Assembly (NCBI RefSeq): GCF_002858925.1
Contig: NZ_PJRS01000049.1
Location: 62,001 to 126,000 of the forward strand
DNA: 64,000 nt
Source of the DNA: Caulobacter zeae
Lineage (GTDB): Bacteria > Pseudomonadota > Alphaproteobacteria > Caulobacterales > Caulobacteraceae
Direction of reading: 5' to 3'
The position numbers and the translations under genes are program-made. Numbering within the stretch: the first letter of the stretch is position 1; each line of letters begins with the position of its first letter. The notes under the pieces were generated by a model. It had not been told where the DNA came from. It saw only the letters and a list, made by a program, of their open reading frames with translations, and searched no databases. Below are positions 40,692 through 48,546 of the stretch, piece after piece.

Positions 40692-41659
40692 GGCGCCTTC
40701 TCGCGGTCGTCCTCGCCGCCCTGCTCGCCGCCCCGGCGGCGGCCCAGGCGCAGGATGCGTCGGTCACCTTCAGCGTCATGACCTACAACGTCGCCGGCCT
40801 GCCCTGGCCGGTGAAGAAGGGTCGCGGCGAGGCGCTGAAGAAGATCGGCGACGAACTGGCCAAAATGCGCGCTGAGGGAACCGAGCCCGACGTCGTCCTG
40901 ATCCAGGAGGGCTTCCGCAAGGAGATCGGCGAGCTGATCGACCGCTCGGGCTACCCCTACGTGGCGCGCGGTCCCAAGCGGAAACAGCGCGACGCCAGTC
41001 TGTGGGCCAAGGGCGACAAGCCCGACTATCGCCGCGTGGCCTATCGCTGGCGGGGCGAGGGGCTGGGCAAGTGGGGCTCCAGCGGACTCTGGGTGCTGAG
41101 CAACCACCCGATCGAGGACGTGAAGTCGCATGCCTATCGCTACTGCGCGGGCCTGGACTGCCTGGCCAACAAGGGCGTGATGCTGGTCAGCCTCAACGTG
41201 CCGGGCCTGCCGACTCCGGTCGAGGTGGCCGACACACACCTCAATTCCAAGGGCGCCTCGCGCGTGCCCCGGTCGCGCAACCGCATGGCCCACCACCTGC
41301 AGGCCGACGAGTTCAAGCGCTTCATGGCCGCCGACCGCACGCCGGGCGCGCCGCTGATCGTCGGCGGCGACTTCAACGTCATGCATGCGCCCGATCGGTT
41401 CGACTACGTGATGGCCGACTATCCGTTCGAGGTGGTCAGCCGCTGGTGCCACAACCTGCCGGGCGCCTGCGACACCCAGATCTCCTACGACGGCGACGCG
41501 CCCTGGCTCGACACCCAGGACCTGATCGGCTTCCTCGACGGCGACGAGGTCGATGTCACGCCGACCCGCGTCGAGGCCACCTTCGACGGCGCCCACGAGC
41601 CGGTCCTGTCGGACCACGACGGCTATCGCGTGACCTTCCTGCTGACGCCGAAGACCTAG
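40688..41659 (+). CDS. Secreted endonuclease/exonuclease/phosphatase family protein
   Basis: 323 aa, TTG start at 40688 overlapping the mtaB stop (TTGA). A signal peptide (RRLLAVVLAALLAAPAAA, cleavage near AQAQD) sends it out of the cytoplasm. The EEP fold is complete: SVMTYNVAGLPWP (about 30-42), IQEGF for the metal-binding Glu (about 73-77), WVLSNHPI, VADTHLNSKG (about 180-189), LIVGGDFNVMHA (about 223-234) and LSDHDGYRV at the end. It resembles sphingomyelinase-type or phosphatase members more than DNases. It converges on the thermonuclease-like gene; the stop codons share CTAG at 41656-41659. Confidence 0.87.
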   Translation: MRRLLAVVLAALLAAPAAAQAQDASVTFSVMTYNVAGLPWPVKKGRGEALKKIGDELAKMRAEGTEPDVVLIQEGFRKEIGELIDRSGYPYVARGPKRKQRDASLWAKGDKPDYRRVAYRWRGEGLGKWGSSGLWVLSNHPIEDVKSHAYRYCAGLDCLANKGVMLVSLNVPGLPTPVEVADTHLNSKGASRVPRSRNRMAHHLQADEFKRFMAADRTPGAPLIVGGDFNVMHAPDRFDYVMADYPFEVVSRWCHNLPGACDTQISYDGDAPWLDTQDLIGFLDGDEVDVTPTRVEATFDGAHEPVLSDHDGYRVTFLLTPKT

Positions 41660-42066
41660 CGGCGACCGCCCCGGCCGTTGCCGCCCTCGACGCCGCCGCG
41701 CGCGCGCAGCAGGTCGCCCAGCGAGGCGCCGTCGATGGTGCAGCGGGCCACCACCCGGTCGTAGGAGTGCTTGATCGCCCGGCATTGCAGGTACTGCCGC
41801 CAGACCACGTCCTCGAGCATGGTCTTGGCCGCCCGGCCGCCGGCCGAATGCAGCTCCGGAGCGTAGAAGTCGGAGATCCGCACCTCGATCCAGGTCGACG
41901 GATCGCTGCTCCTGCCGACGCACAGGCTGTCGCCGTCGCCGACATAGCGGACAGGACCATCGAAGCGCGCGCCGGGCGCGGGCAGGGCGCCTTCGCACGG
42001 ATCGGCCAGCGCCACGGCCGGCGCCGCCAGGAGCGCCGTCGCCAGAACCAGTCCCCAGCCCTTCAT
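41656..42066 (-). CDS. Secreted thermonuclease-family (SNase-like) protein
   Basis: 136 aa. ATG at 42066 follows GGAGGG; signal MKGWGLVLATALLAAPAVAL, cleavage near ALADP. The OB-fold core GPVRYVGDGDSLCVGRSSDP (about 36-55) with WIEVRISDFYAPELHSAGG (about 60-78) matches the staphylococcal nuclease-like strands, including the DGDSL and R-x-x-x-x-x-APE segments. The remaining catalytic Arg/Glu pattern is only partly visible, and the protein is short, so activity is uncertain. Three or four cysteines (ADPCEG, SLCVG, LQCRA, ARCTIDG) suggest disulfides. Confidence 0.75.
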   Translation of the reverse strand: MKGWGLVLATALLAAPAVALADPCEGALPAPGARFDGPVRYVGDGDSLCVGRSSDPSTWIEVRISDFYAPELHSAGGRAAKTMLEDVVWRQYLQCRAIKHSYDRVVARCTIDGASLGDLLRARGGVEGGNGRGGRR

Positions 42067-42233
42067 CGATCCCTCCGCCTTGCGCGAGAGGAATCGGTAC
42101 GCCCTATCGAAGCAGTTGTATTTTCTCACGTTTTACTAACTCGAACGCATTACTGCGTCCGTTCAACACCACGTCGGGCCTTGCTGTCACGCGGGATCTG
42201 ACCTCTGTTGCCGCCCTGCTTGCGGAGAGGATC

Positions 42234-42668
42234 ATGGGCTTGAGCGGCGGCTGCCAGTGCGGCGCGGTGCGGTTTCGGGTCGAGGGCCAGCCCGGCCGCG
42301 CCTCCATCTGCCATTGCCGGATGTGCCAGAAGGCGTTCGGCGGCCCTTTCGGCGCTCTGGTGACGGTAAGTCAGGCCGATCTGACCTGGACCCGGGGCGA
42401 GCGCGCGACCTTCCAGAGCTCCGACGCCATCCGCCGCGGCTTCTGCGCCGCCTGCGGCGCGCCGCTGACCTACGAATGGAGCCAGGAGAAGATCGACCTG
42501 GCCGTCTTCGCCTTCGACGATCCGTCGGCCGTTGAGCCCGTGGTGCAGTTGGCGATCGACACTCGGCCGGCCTGGATGGAGCATCTGGCCGACATGCCGG
42601 TGCGCTCGCCGATGGGCGGATCGGCGAGCCCGGTGGTGTCGAGGCAGCATCCCGATTTCGATACGTGA
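42234..42668 (+). CDS. GFA (glutathione-dependent formaldehyde-activating) family protein
   Basis: 144 aa with the zinc pattern of the family: GGCQCGAVRFRV (CxC, about 6-17), CHCRMCQKAFGGPFGALV (CxC-x2-C, about 27-44) and FCAACGAPLTYEW (CxxC, about 71-83). Family members bind glutathione and zinc; for most the substrate is unknown. Ribosome site GGAGAGG precedes ATG 42234. It stands alone and is followed by a dispersed repeat. Confidence 0.9.
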   Translation: MGLSGGCQCGAVRFRVEGQPGRASICHCRMCQKAFGGPFGALVTVSQADLTWTRGERATFQSSDAIRRGFCAACGAPLTYEWSQEKIDLAVFAFDDPSAVEPVVQLAIDTRPAWMEHLADMPVRSPMGGSASPVVSRQHPDFDT

Positions 42669-42674
42669 ACGCCA

Positions 42675-42810
42675 ACTCCTCCCCCGTGCAACGGGGGAGA
42701 GGGACCGCGAAGCGGTGGAGGGGGCGAGACTGGGCTCTGTGCCGGCCCTCGCCCCCTCCGTCACAGCGCTGATAGCGCCGCGCCACCTCCCCCGCTTCGC
42801 GAGGGAGGAG
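42675..42810. repeat. Dispersed intergenic repeat, family A copy 3 (inverted pair)
   Basis: ACTCCTCCCCCGTGCAACGG opens the forward unit at 42675, then GACCGCGAAGCGGTGGAGGG. The opposite unit (GCCACCTCCCCCGCTTCGCG ... GAGGGAGGAGC) ends at 42810, one base before the stop codon of the adjacent gene on the minus strand. It lies between the convergent stops of the GFA and TRIC-type genes. Confidence 0.7.
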
Positions 42811-43437
42811 CTAAGGCTTCTCTTCCCCGCCCATGAACCCGGGCAGGCTCCAGCCGAACTTGATGGCGCAGGCGCGCAGTCCGAAAGCCGCGATGAACCC
42901 GGCGATCCCGGCCGGCCAGAAGCCGACATTCAGCCATTGCAGGATCGCGAACACGGCAGCGCCTAGCAGGGCGGCGGTGATGTAAATCTCGCGGCGTAGC
43001 AAGAGGTTGGGCTCCTCGGCCAGCACATCGCGCACCACCCCGCCGAAGGCCGTCGTGAGCACGCCCATGATCACCGAGGTGAAGGGATGCACGCCCAGGC
43101 TCAGGGCTTTCGCGGTGCCGACCACGGCGTAGGCGGCCATGCCCAGGGCGTCGAGCCACAGCAGGGCTCGAAACCGCCAGCCGCGCTGGCCCAGCAGCCA
43201 GATCACCAGGGCGGCGGCCAGGCAGGCCAGGATGTAGCTGGGCTTCTGGATCCAGAAGACGGGCGCGCCGATCAGCAGGTCGCGCAGCGTGCCGCCGCCC
43301 ACGCCGGTGATGGCGGCGAAGAAACCGAAGGTGACGATGTCGTGCTTGCGTCGCGCGGCGGCCAGCGCGCCGGTCGCGCCGAACACGGCGACGGCGGCGT
43401 AGTCGAGCCAGAACAGGGCGGCGGCCAAGGGATCCAT
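42811..43437 (-). CDS. UPF0126/TRIC-type cation channel family membrane protein
   Basis: 208 aa, about seven helices in two repeated halves. Each half carries the family motif: FGATGALAAARRKHDIVTFG and FFAAITGVGGGTLRDLLIG (about 19-57), then AVVGTAKALSLGVHPFTSVI and MGVLTTAFGGVVRDVLAEE (about 104-142). The GGGxxRD signature is that of the YadS/YvgL (UPF0126) family, whose relatives are trimeric potassium channels. Normal length. It is divergent from ftsY. Physiological substrate not established. Confidence 0.9.
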   Translation of the reverse strand: MDPLAAALFWLDYAAVAVFGATGALAAARRKHDIVTFGFFAAITGVGGGTLRDLLIGAPVFWIQKPSYILACLAAALVIWLLGQRGWRFRALLWLDALGMAAYAVVGTAKALSLGVHPFTSVIMGVLTTAFGGVVRDVLAEEPNLLLRREIYITAALLGAAVFAILQWLNVGFWPAGIAGFIAAFGLRACAIKFGWSLPGFMGGEEKP

Positions 43438-43552
43438 GGTCTCTAGACGCCATGCTCCGGGGCCAAGCGCAACCGTTCACGCTTCCGTGGCGCTAACCCT
43501 GAATCGTAAATCGCGTCTTCACTTTTCCACCCACCTCGCTACAGGAGCGCGG

Positions 43553-44494
43553 ATGAGCGAAAAGCCCTCGCAGAAACAAGGCTGGTTCCAGCGTCTCACG
43601 GCCGGCCTCACCCGGTCGTCCCAGGCGATGACCGAGCAGGTGACCGGCGCCTTCACCAAGAAGCCGCTGGACCAGGAACAGCTCGACGCGCTGGAGGAGA
43701 TGCTGATCGAGGCCGACCTCGGCCCGCAGATCGCCGCCCGCATCACCGACGCCTTCGGCAAGGCTCGCTTCGGCAAGGCCTCGAGCGACCGCGAGGTCAA
43801 GGAGGCCCTCGCCGAGCTGATCACCGCCGAACTGGCCGACCGTGAAGGCCGCTTCGACCCGCTGGACGGCCCACGCCCCTATGTCGTGCTGTTCATCGGC
43901 GTCAACGGCTCGGGCAAGACCACGACCCTGGGCAAGATCGCCGCCGACCTGACGGAGAAGGGCGCCCGCGTCCTGATCGCCGCCGGCGACACCTTCCGCG
44001 CCGCCGCCGTCGAGCAGCTGAAGGTGTGGGCCGACCGGGCCGGCGCCGACTTCATGTCCAAGCCCACCGGCAGCGACGCCGCCGCCCTGGCCTTCGAGGC
44101 TGTCGAGCGCGCCAAGGCCGAAGGCTACGACGTCGTGCTGATCGACACCGCCGGCCGCCTGCAGAACAAGCAGGGCCTGATGGACGAGCTGCTCAAGGTC
44201 ATCCGCGTGGTCAAGAAGGTCGATCCCGACTACCCGCACGAGACCCTGCTGGTGCTCGACGCCACCGTCGGCCGCAACGCCCTGGCCCAGGAAAAGGTGT
44301 TCGGCAACAGCGTCGGCGTTTCCGGCATCGTCATGACCAAGCTGGACGGCACCGCCCGCGGCGGCGTGCTGATCCCCGTGGCCCGCGCCTCGGACAGCCC
44401 GATCAAGCTGATCGGCGTCGGCGAGGGGATCGACGACCTGCAGCCGTTCGACGCCCGCGCCTTCTCGCGCTCGCTGGTCGGGCTGGAGGACTAG
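43553..44494 (+). CDS. ftsY: Signal recognition particle receptor FtsY
   Basis: 313 aa GTPase that docks SRP-ribosome complexes at the membrane; partner of the Ffh at 4.3 kb. The N domain starts about residue 20. The G domain shows VLFIGVNGSGKTTTLGKIAA (about 110-129), AGDTFRAAAVEQLKVW, DTAGRLQNK near 199 and MTKLDGTARGG near 263. The acidic A domain is nearly absent (MSEKPSQKQGWFQRL), as in many alphaproteobacteria, so membrane contact is through the basic N-terminal helix. ATG at 43553 follows CAGGAG. yciB follows four bases after the stop. Confidence 0.97.
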   Translation: MSEKPSQKQGWFQRLTAGLTRSSQAMTEQVTGAFTKKPLDQEQLDALEEMLIEADLGPQIAARITDAFGKARFGKASSDREVKEALAELITAELADREGRFDPLDGPRPYVVLFIGVNGSGKTTTLGKIAADLTEKGARVLIAAGDTFRAAAVEQLKVWADRAGADFMSKPTGSDAAALAFEAVERAKAEGYDVVLIDTAGRLQNKQGLMDELLKVIRVVKKVDPDYPHETLLVLDATVGRNALAQEKVFGNSVGVSGIVMTKLDGTARGGVLIPVARASDSPIKLIGVGEGIDDLQPFDARAFSRSLVGLED

Positions 44495-44498
44495 CCGC

Positions 44499-45104
44499 GT
44501 GACCCGTCCTGAAGCCCCTAAACCCAAGTCGGCCGGCTGGGTTCGTCATACGGTCGACTACGGCCCCCTGCTGGCCTTCCTCGTCGGCTTCCTGGTAACC
44601 AAGAGCATGACCACGGCCACTTGGGTGCTGGTCGTGGCCTCGGCCATCGCTCTGGCCTTCGGCTTCGCAGTCGAGAAGCGCCTGGCGCCGATGCCGCTGA
44701 TCGCCGGCCTCGGCGCACTGGTGTTCGGCGGGCTCGCGCTGGTCTTCCACGATCCGCGGCTGCTGAAAATCAAGCCCACAGTGCTAAACATAGCCTATGC
44801 CGCCTTCCTGTTCGGCGGCCTGCTGTTCGCAAAGAATCCGCTGAAAGTGCTGCTGGGCGAAGCGTTGCACATGGACGACGCGGCTTGGCGCACGCTGACG
44901 ATCCGCTACGCCTGTTATTTCCTGGTCGCCGCCGCCGCCAACGAAGTGGTCTGGCGCACCCAGAGCGACACGGTCTGGGTGTGGTTCAAGTTCCCTGGCC
45001 TGGCGCTCCTGGCCGTCCTGTTCTCGCTGACCCAGGTGCCCTTCTTCCTGAAGCATCTGGCCAAGCCCGAAGAAGAGAAGATGCCAGAGCCTCCGGTTAC
45101 CTGA
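44499..45104 (+). CDS. yciB: YciB/IspZ family inner-membrane protein (septation protein A)
   Basis: 201 aa, GTG start at 44499 with GGAGGA inside the ftsY end as ribosome site. Five to six helices: starting VDYGPLLAFLVGFLVTKSMT (about 19-38), and the family motifs KPTVLNIAYAAFLFGGLLF near 92-110 and RYACYFLVAAAANEVVWR near 136-153, ending PFFLKHL. In E. coli and Shigella, YciB affects cell-envelope synthesis and septation. It lies four bases after ftsY and is translationally coupled; this ftsY-yciB pair is common in alphaproteobacteria. Confidence 0.92.
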   Translation: MTRPEAPKPKSAGWVRHTVDYGPLLAFLVGFLVTKSMTTATWVLVVASAIALAFGFAVEKRLAPMPLIAGLGALVFGGLALVFHDPRLLKIKPTVLNIAYAAFLFGGLLFAKNPLKVLLGEALHMDDAAWRTLTIRYACYFLVAAAANEVVWRTQSDTVWVWFKFPGLALLAVLFSLTQVPFFLKHLAKPEEEKMPEPPVT

Positions 45105-45215
45105 CGCCGCGTCGATCCGGCCGAGACTGATCCACCGACCACGGACCATCTGTCGTCAAACCGACGCGTTAGCGTGCTAGCTGGACGTCCGTCAGCGGAA
45201 ACGGGGGCGGACGAC

Positions 45216-45785
45216 ATGGCCAAGCACAAGAGCGACAAGACCGCGGCGCGCGAGGTCGGGGTGCTGGACCGCTCGCCCAGCCACCTGTTGCACCGGGTGC
45301 TGCAGACCGCCCTCGACATCTATGTGGAAGAAACCGGCGCCGGCGCGATCACCCAGCGCCAGTTCGCGGTGCTGGCCGCCGTGGCCCAGCACGAGGGCGT
45401 CACCCAGACGGGCCTGGTGAAGGCCACCGGCATCGACCGCTCGACCCTGGCCGACATGGTCGCCCGGATGATCGCCAAGGGCCACCTGGAACGTCAGCGT
45501 TCGGAACAGGACGCCCGCGCCAACTCCGTGCGCCTCACGCAGGCCGGCCGCCTGATCCTGGAAGAGAGCCTGCCGCGCGTGGCCGCCGCCGACGCCCGCA
45601 TCCTGTCGCTGCTGAAGGCCGGCAAGCGCGACGGCTTCCTCGACCTCTTGGCCGAGATGGCCGCCGTCGACCTGACCGCGCCCCGTCCCGAGCCGAAGGC
45701 CAAGAAGGACAAGGCGGAAAAGGCCGACAAGCCGAAGAAGGACAAGAAGGCCAAGAAGGACAAGGACGCCAAGAAGGCGGCCTGA
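45216..45785 (+). CDS. MarR family transcriptional regulator with Lys-rich tail
   Basis: 189 aa. The winged helix domain (about 20-140) contains AITQRQFAVLAAVAQHEGVT (about 44-63), a recognition-helix region LVKATGIDRSTLADMVARM, and the wing LERQRSEQDARANSVRLTQA. The core is followed by about 35 residues made almost only of Lys, Asp, Ala and Pro (KAKKDKAEKADKPKKDKKAK). MarR proteins normally end after the dimerisation helices; the tail may be disordered and bind DNA. ATG at 45216 follows GGGGGCGG. Its targets are unknown; it may act on lolA downstream (about 150 bp), but no operator is evident. Confidence 0.9.
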   Translation: MAKHKSDKTAAREVGVLDRSPSHLLHRVLQTALDIYVEETGAGAITQRQFAVLAAVAQHEGVTQTGLVKATGIDRSTLADMVARMIAKGHLERQRSEQDARANSVRLTQAGRLILEESLPRVAAADARILSLLKAGKRDGFLDLLAEMAAVDLTAPRPEPKAKKDKAEKADKPKKDKKAKKDKDAKKAA

Positions 45786-45934
45786 CCCCACTTCGCCGCG
45801 AAACCTCGACCGTTCGGCGGCGTTCCCTTCAGCCCCAACCTGAACGGCCCTTCATCGCAGCGCCGGAAAAGGGCCCTTCCATGGCCTTTCCCGCGACGCG
45901 CGCACAGGGCAAAGGTGGAGGTGAAGGAGTTCGC

Positions 45935-46585
45935 ATGACGCAGACCACCATGAACCGTCGCACCCTGATCGCCGCCGGCGGCGCGGGCCTGATGGCCGCC
46001 GCCTTCGGCGCGCCGACCCTGGCCCAGGAACTGTCGGACGAGGACAAGGCGCTGATCGCCAAGGCCACGGCCTACATCCAGGGCCTGTCCAACGCCAAGG
46101 GTCGCTTCGTGCAGACCGATCCGCGCGGCGTGACCACCCAGGGCACCCTGTGGCTGCAACGTCCAGGCAAGGCGCGCTTCGAGTATGACGGCCCCAACGG
46201 CCTGCTGGTCGTCAGCAACGGCAATAACGTCAACATCTTCGACAGCCGCCTGAAGACCTTCGAGAGCTATCCGCTCAGCCGCACGCCGCTGGCCCTGCTG
46301 CTGGCGCGCGAGGTGCGCCTGGACCGCGGCGTGAAGATCACCAGCGTGCGCAAGCTGGCCGACGGCTTCACGATCGTCGCCCAGGACGCCAAGCGCCAGA
46401 CCCTGAGCCGGCTGGAGATGAACTTCAGCAGCGCGCCCGAGCTGATCGGCTGGACCATCAGCGACGTGAAGGGCGGCCAGACCCGCGTGCGCCTGTCGGG
46501 CCTCGACAAGGTCGGCGCCATCGATCCGAAGCTGTTCGTGTTGACCGATCCGCGCCGCCGCACGGGCAAGCCGGCGACCGGCTGA
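45935..46585 (+). CDS. lolA: Outer-membrane lipoprotein carrier LolA family protein, Tat-like signal
   Basis: 216 aa. ATG at 45935 follows AAGGAG. The N terminus reads MTQTTMNRRTLIAAGGAGLM, a twin-arginine-like signal rather than a typical Sec one. The mature part matches LolA: an amphipathic entry helix (LIAKATAYIQGLSNAKGRFV), then TTQGTLWLQRPGKARFEYDG and SNGNNVNIFDSRLKTFESYP, forming the half-barrel that holds lipoprotein acyl chains on the way to the outer membrane. Catalytic residues are not applicable. Folding before export is not expected for LolA, so the RR motif is notable; it may still use Sec. Confidence 0.9.
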   Translation: MTQTTMNRRTLIAAGGAGLMAAAFGAPTLAQELSDEDKALIAKATAYIQGLSNAKGRFVQTDPRGVTTQGTLWLQRPGKARFEYDGPNGLLVVSNGNNVNIFDSRLKTFESYPLSRTPLALLLAREVRLDRGVKITSVRKLADGFTIVAQDAKRQTLSRLEMNFSSAPELIGWTISDVKGGQTRVRLSGLDKVGAIDPKLFVLTDPRRRTGKPATG

Positions 46586-46649
46586 CATCCGTGCAAGCCG
46601 GTCGGTTTGTGACATTCTCACAACATGCAATAGATAAGCGGTTTTTCGC

Positions 46650-46680
46650 TTGACTAAAAGTTTCGGCGTGGCACTTTTAT
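46650..46680 (+). promoter_or_regulatory. Putative promoter of the candidate small RNA
   Basis: TTGACT (46650-46655) serves as a -35, with an AT-rich CTTTTA/TTTTAT (46674-46680) as a -10 after 18-19 bases. The block stands out from the GC-rich surroundings. Transcription would begin near 46687. Confidence 0.4.
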
Positions 46681-46686
46681 CACGCA

Positions 46687-46799
46687 TGGCGATGAGCGCC
46701 CGACCCGCTCTTCGCAAACCGTGCCGGATCTATCCCCTCCCGGCGGCGGCATGAGAGACCTGACTTTCGCCCGGACGCCTCGCGTGTCCGGGCGTTTTT
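46687..46799 (+). ncRNA. Candidate small RNA with three hairpins and a terminator
   Basis: The 113-base segment between the probable promoter and the end of a T run has three hairpins. The first, GAGCG/CGCTC (46694-46698 with 46706-46710), has loop CCCGACC. The second, GCCGG/CCGGC (46723-46727 with 46740-46744), has loop ATCTATCCCCTC. The third, CGCCCGGAC/GTCCGGGCG (46768-46776 with 46786-46794), is followed by TTTTT, a textbook rho-independent terminator. The C-rich loops could pair with Shine-Dalgarno sequences. It ends 37 bases before xthA. Transcription is inferred, not shown. Confidence 0.5.
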
Positions 46800-46836
46800 C
46801 TTTGTGGTCGGCGAGCGGTGCAGGTAGGGGAGCGGC

Positions 46837-47643
46837 ATGCGCCTCCGTATCGCCACCTGGAACGTCAATTCCGTCCGCCTGCGCGCCGAGCAGGCCGCCC
46901 GCTTCGTCGACGAAGCCGCCCCCGATGTCCTGTGCATGCAGGAGATCAAGTGCCAGGACGGCGAGTTCCCGCGCGAGGCCTTCGAGGCCATGGGCCTGCC
47001 GCATATCAAGATCGCCGGCCAGAAGGGCTGGCACGGCGTGGCCATCGCCTCGAGGCTGCCGATCGAGGACGTCCCCACCCTGATGAACTGCCGCGAGGGT
47101 CACGCCCGCTGCGTGGCGGTGAAGGTGGCCGGCGTCGAGATCCAGAACTTCTACATCCCGGCCGGTGGCGACCTGCCCGACCGCGTCGCCAACCCCAAGT
47201 TCGACCACAAGCTGGATTTCTACGAGACCCTGACGGCCGCCCTCAAGAAGCGTGATCCAAAGGCTCCGCTCATCGTCACCGGCGACCTCAACATCGCGCC
47301 CGGCGAGAACGACGTCTGGAGCCACCGCCAGATGCTGAAGGTGGTCAGCCACACCCCGGCCGAGCTCGAGGCCTTCGACGCCCTGATCAAGTCGATGGAC
47401 CTGCTGGACCTGCCGCGCCTGGCCGTGCCCGAGCCGGAAAAGCTGTTTTCCTGGTGGAGCTACCGCGCCACCGACTTCCGCAAGTCCAACCGCGGCCTGC
47501 GCCTGGACCATATTCTGGCCAGCCCCGGCCTGCGCGACGCGGCCATCGTCGACGGCAAGGTCTCCTCGCGGGTCCATGACGACGTACGCGAGTGGGAACG
47601 CCCCAGCGACCACGCCCCGGTGACGGCGGATCTGAAGGTCTAA
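46837..47643 (+). CDS. xthA: Exodeoxyribonuclease III
   Basis: 268 aa AP endonuclease/3'-5' exonuclease of base-excision repair. The EEP motifs are intact: RIATWNVNSVRLR (about 4-16), VLCMQEIKCQD (metal Glu about 36), FYIPAGGD, IVTGDLNIAP (about 147-156), RLDHILASPG near 225 and SDHAPVTADL at the C terminus. Standard length. ATG at 46837 follows GGGGAG. It is isolated from lolA by the candidate small RNA terminator and converges on dnaQ across a repeat region. Confidence 0.95.
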   Translation: MRLRIATWNVNSVRLRAEQAARFVDEAAPDVLCMQEIKCQDGEFPREAFEAMGLPHIKIAGQKGWHGVAIASRLPIEDVPTLMNCREGHARCVAVKVAGVEIQNFYIPAGGDLPDRVANPKFDHKLDFYETLTAALKKRDPKAPLIVTGDLNIAPGENDVWSHRQMLKVVSHTPAELEAFDALIKSMDLLDLPRLAVPEPEKLFSWWSYRATDFRKSNRGLRLDHILASPGLRDAAIVDGKVSSRVHDDVREWERPSDHAPVTADLKV

Positions 47644-47791
47644 CCCTCTCCCAGAGGGAGAGGGAGGGGCCCATGCGCAGCATGGGAGGGTGAGGGGTTA
47701 CGCCGTCAACCGGCGTGCCGGCACGCCGTCTTCAGTCCCTAACCCCTCATCCGACGGCCTGGGGCCGCCACCTTCTCCCTATGGGAGAAGG
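47644..47791. repeat. Dispersed intergenic repeat, family A copy 4 (inverted pair)
   Basis: CCCTCTCCCAGAGGGAGAGG at 47644, with the variable hairpin CCCATGCGCAGCATGGG and GTGAGGGGTTA, faces a reverse unit CTAACCCCTCATCCGACGGC ... TTCTCCCTATGGGAGAAGG ending at 47791. It is palindromic overall, between the convergent stops of xthA and dnaQ. Shape and GC-run logic match the other family A copies, although the variable hairpin differs. Confidence 0.65.
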
Positions 47792-47792
47792 G

Positions 47793-48515
47793 CTACTCGG
47801 AAGCCGGCGCCAGCTCGGGCAGGGCGAACTTCAGCCAGACGGCCTTGTCCTTCAGGGTCGACTTGACCCAATCGGCGTGCACCGCGCGCTCGGCGTCGGT
47901 CGAGCGGAAGGGCAGGGGGCGCGGGCGGGCGCCGTAGCCGCCGGCGCGGGCGGCGCTCACCGCGTTCACCGCCACGGCGTGGGTCAGTTCGAGCGCGCGC
48001 TCCTTGCCGCCTTGCAGTTCGAGATAGACCTCGGCCAGCAGGTGGGAGTCGATCAGCGCCCCGTGCTTGTCGCGGCTGTCGAGGCTGATCTTGAAGCGCT
48101 TACAGAGCGCGTCGAGCGAGTTGTACATGCCCGGAAAGCGCTTCTTGGCCATGGCCAGGGTGTCGACCCAGCGCTCCTCCGGCAGCGGGGGACGACCGCA
48201 CTTCTCCAGCTCGAAATTGACGAAGCTGCGGTCGAACGAAGCGTTGTGGGCGACGACGACGCTGTCGCCGACGAATTCCAGGAACTTGTCGGCGATCTCA
48301 TGGAACTTCGGCTTGCCGGTCAGGAAGGCGGCCGACAGGCCGTGCACCTTCTCGGCCTCGGCCGGCATGTCGCGCAGCGGGTCGCAATACTCATGGAACG
48401 ACCGGCCGGTGGGCATGTAGTCCACCACCTCGATGCAGCCGATTTCGACCAGGCGGTCGCCCGTCTTCGGATCGAAGCCGGTGGTTTCGGTGTCGAGGAT
48501 GATTTCCCGTGCCAT
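47793..48515 (-). CDS. dnaQ: DNA polymerase III epsilon subunit (proofreading exonuclease)
   Basis: 240 aa. The 3'-5' exonuclease domain shows ExoI EIILDTETTGFDP (Asp8 and Glu10 as metal ligands), ExoII with VVVAHNASFDRSFVN (about 86-100), and ExoIII-epsilon with DKHGALIDSHLLAEVYL (about 154-170, HxAxxD). The C-terminal segment binds the alpha subunit (HADWVKSTLKDKAVWLKF). It runs leftward from the origin, 31 bp after coaE, as part of the ppsR-maf-aroE-coaE-dnaQ cluster. Initiation ATG 48515. Confidence 0.96.
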   Translation of the reverse strand: MAREIILDTETTGFDPKTGDRLVEIGCIEVVDYMPTGRSFHEYCDPLRDMPAEAEKVHGLSAAFLTGKPKFHEIADKFLEFVGDSVVVAHNASFDRSFVNFELEKCGRPPLPEERWVDTLAMAKKRFPGMYNSLDALCKRFKISLDSRDKHGALIDSHLLAEVYLELQGGKERALELTHAVAVNAVSAARAGGYGARPRPLPFRSTDAERAVHADWVKSTLKDKAVWLKFALPELAPASE

Positions 48516-48546
48516 GGCCTTTCAATGGGCCGGTTCGAGTCCGGCA

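Noticed and set aside
48526-48545. tRNA-like T-arm GCCGG-TTCGAGT-CCGGC between dnaQ and coaE
   Set aside because: No acceptor stem, anticodon arm or D arm can be built around it. The upstream sequence is dnaQ coding DNA, and the downstream seven bases do not pair with any suitable 5' strand.
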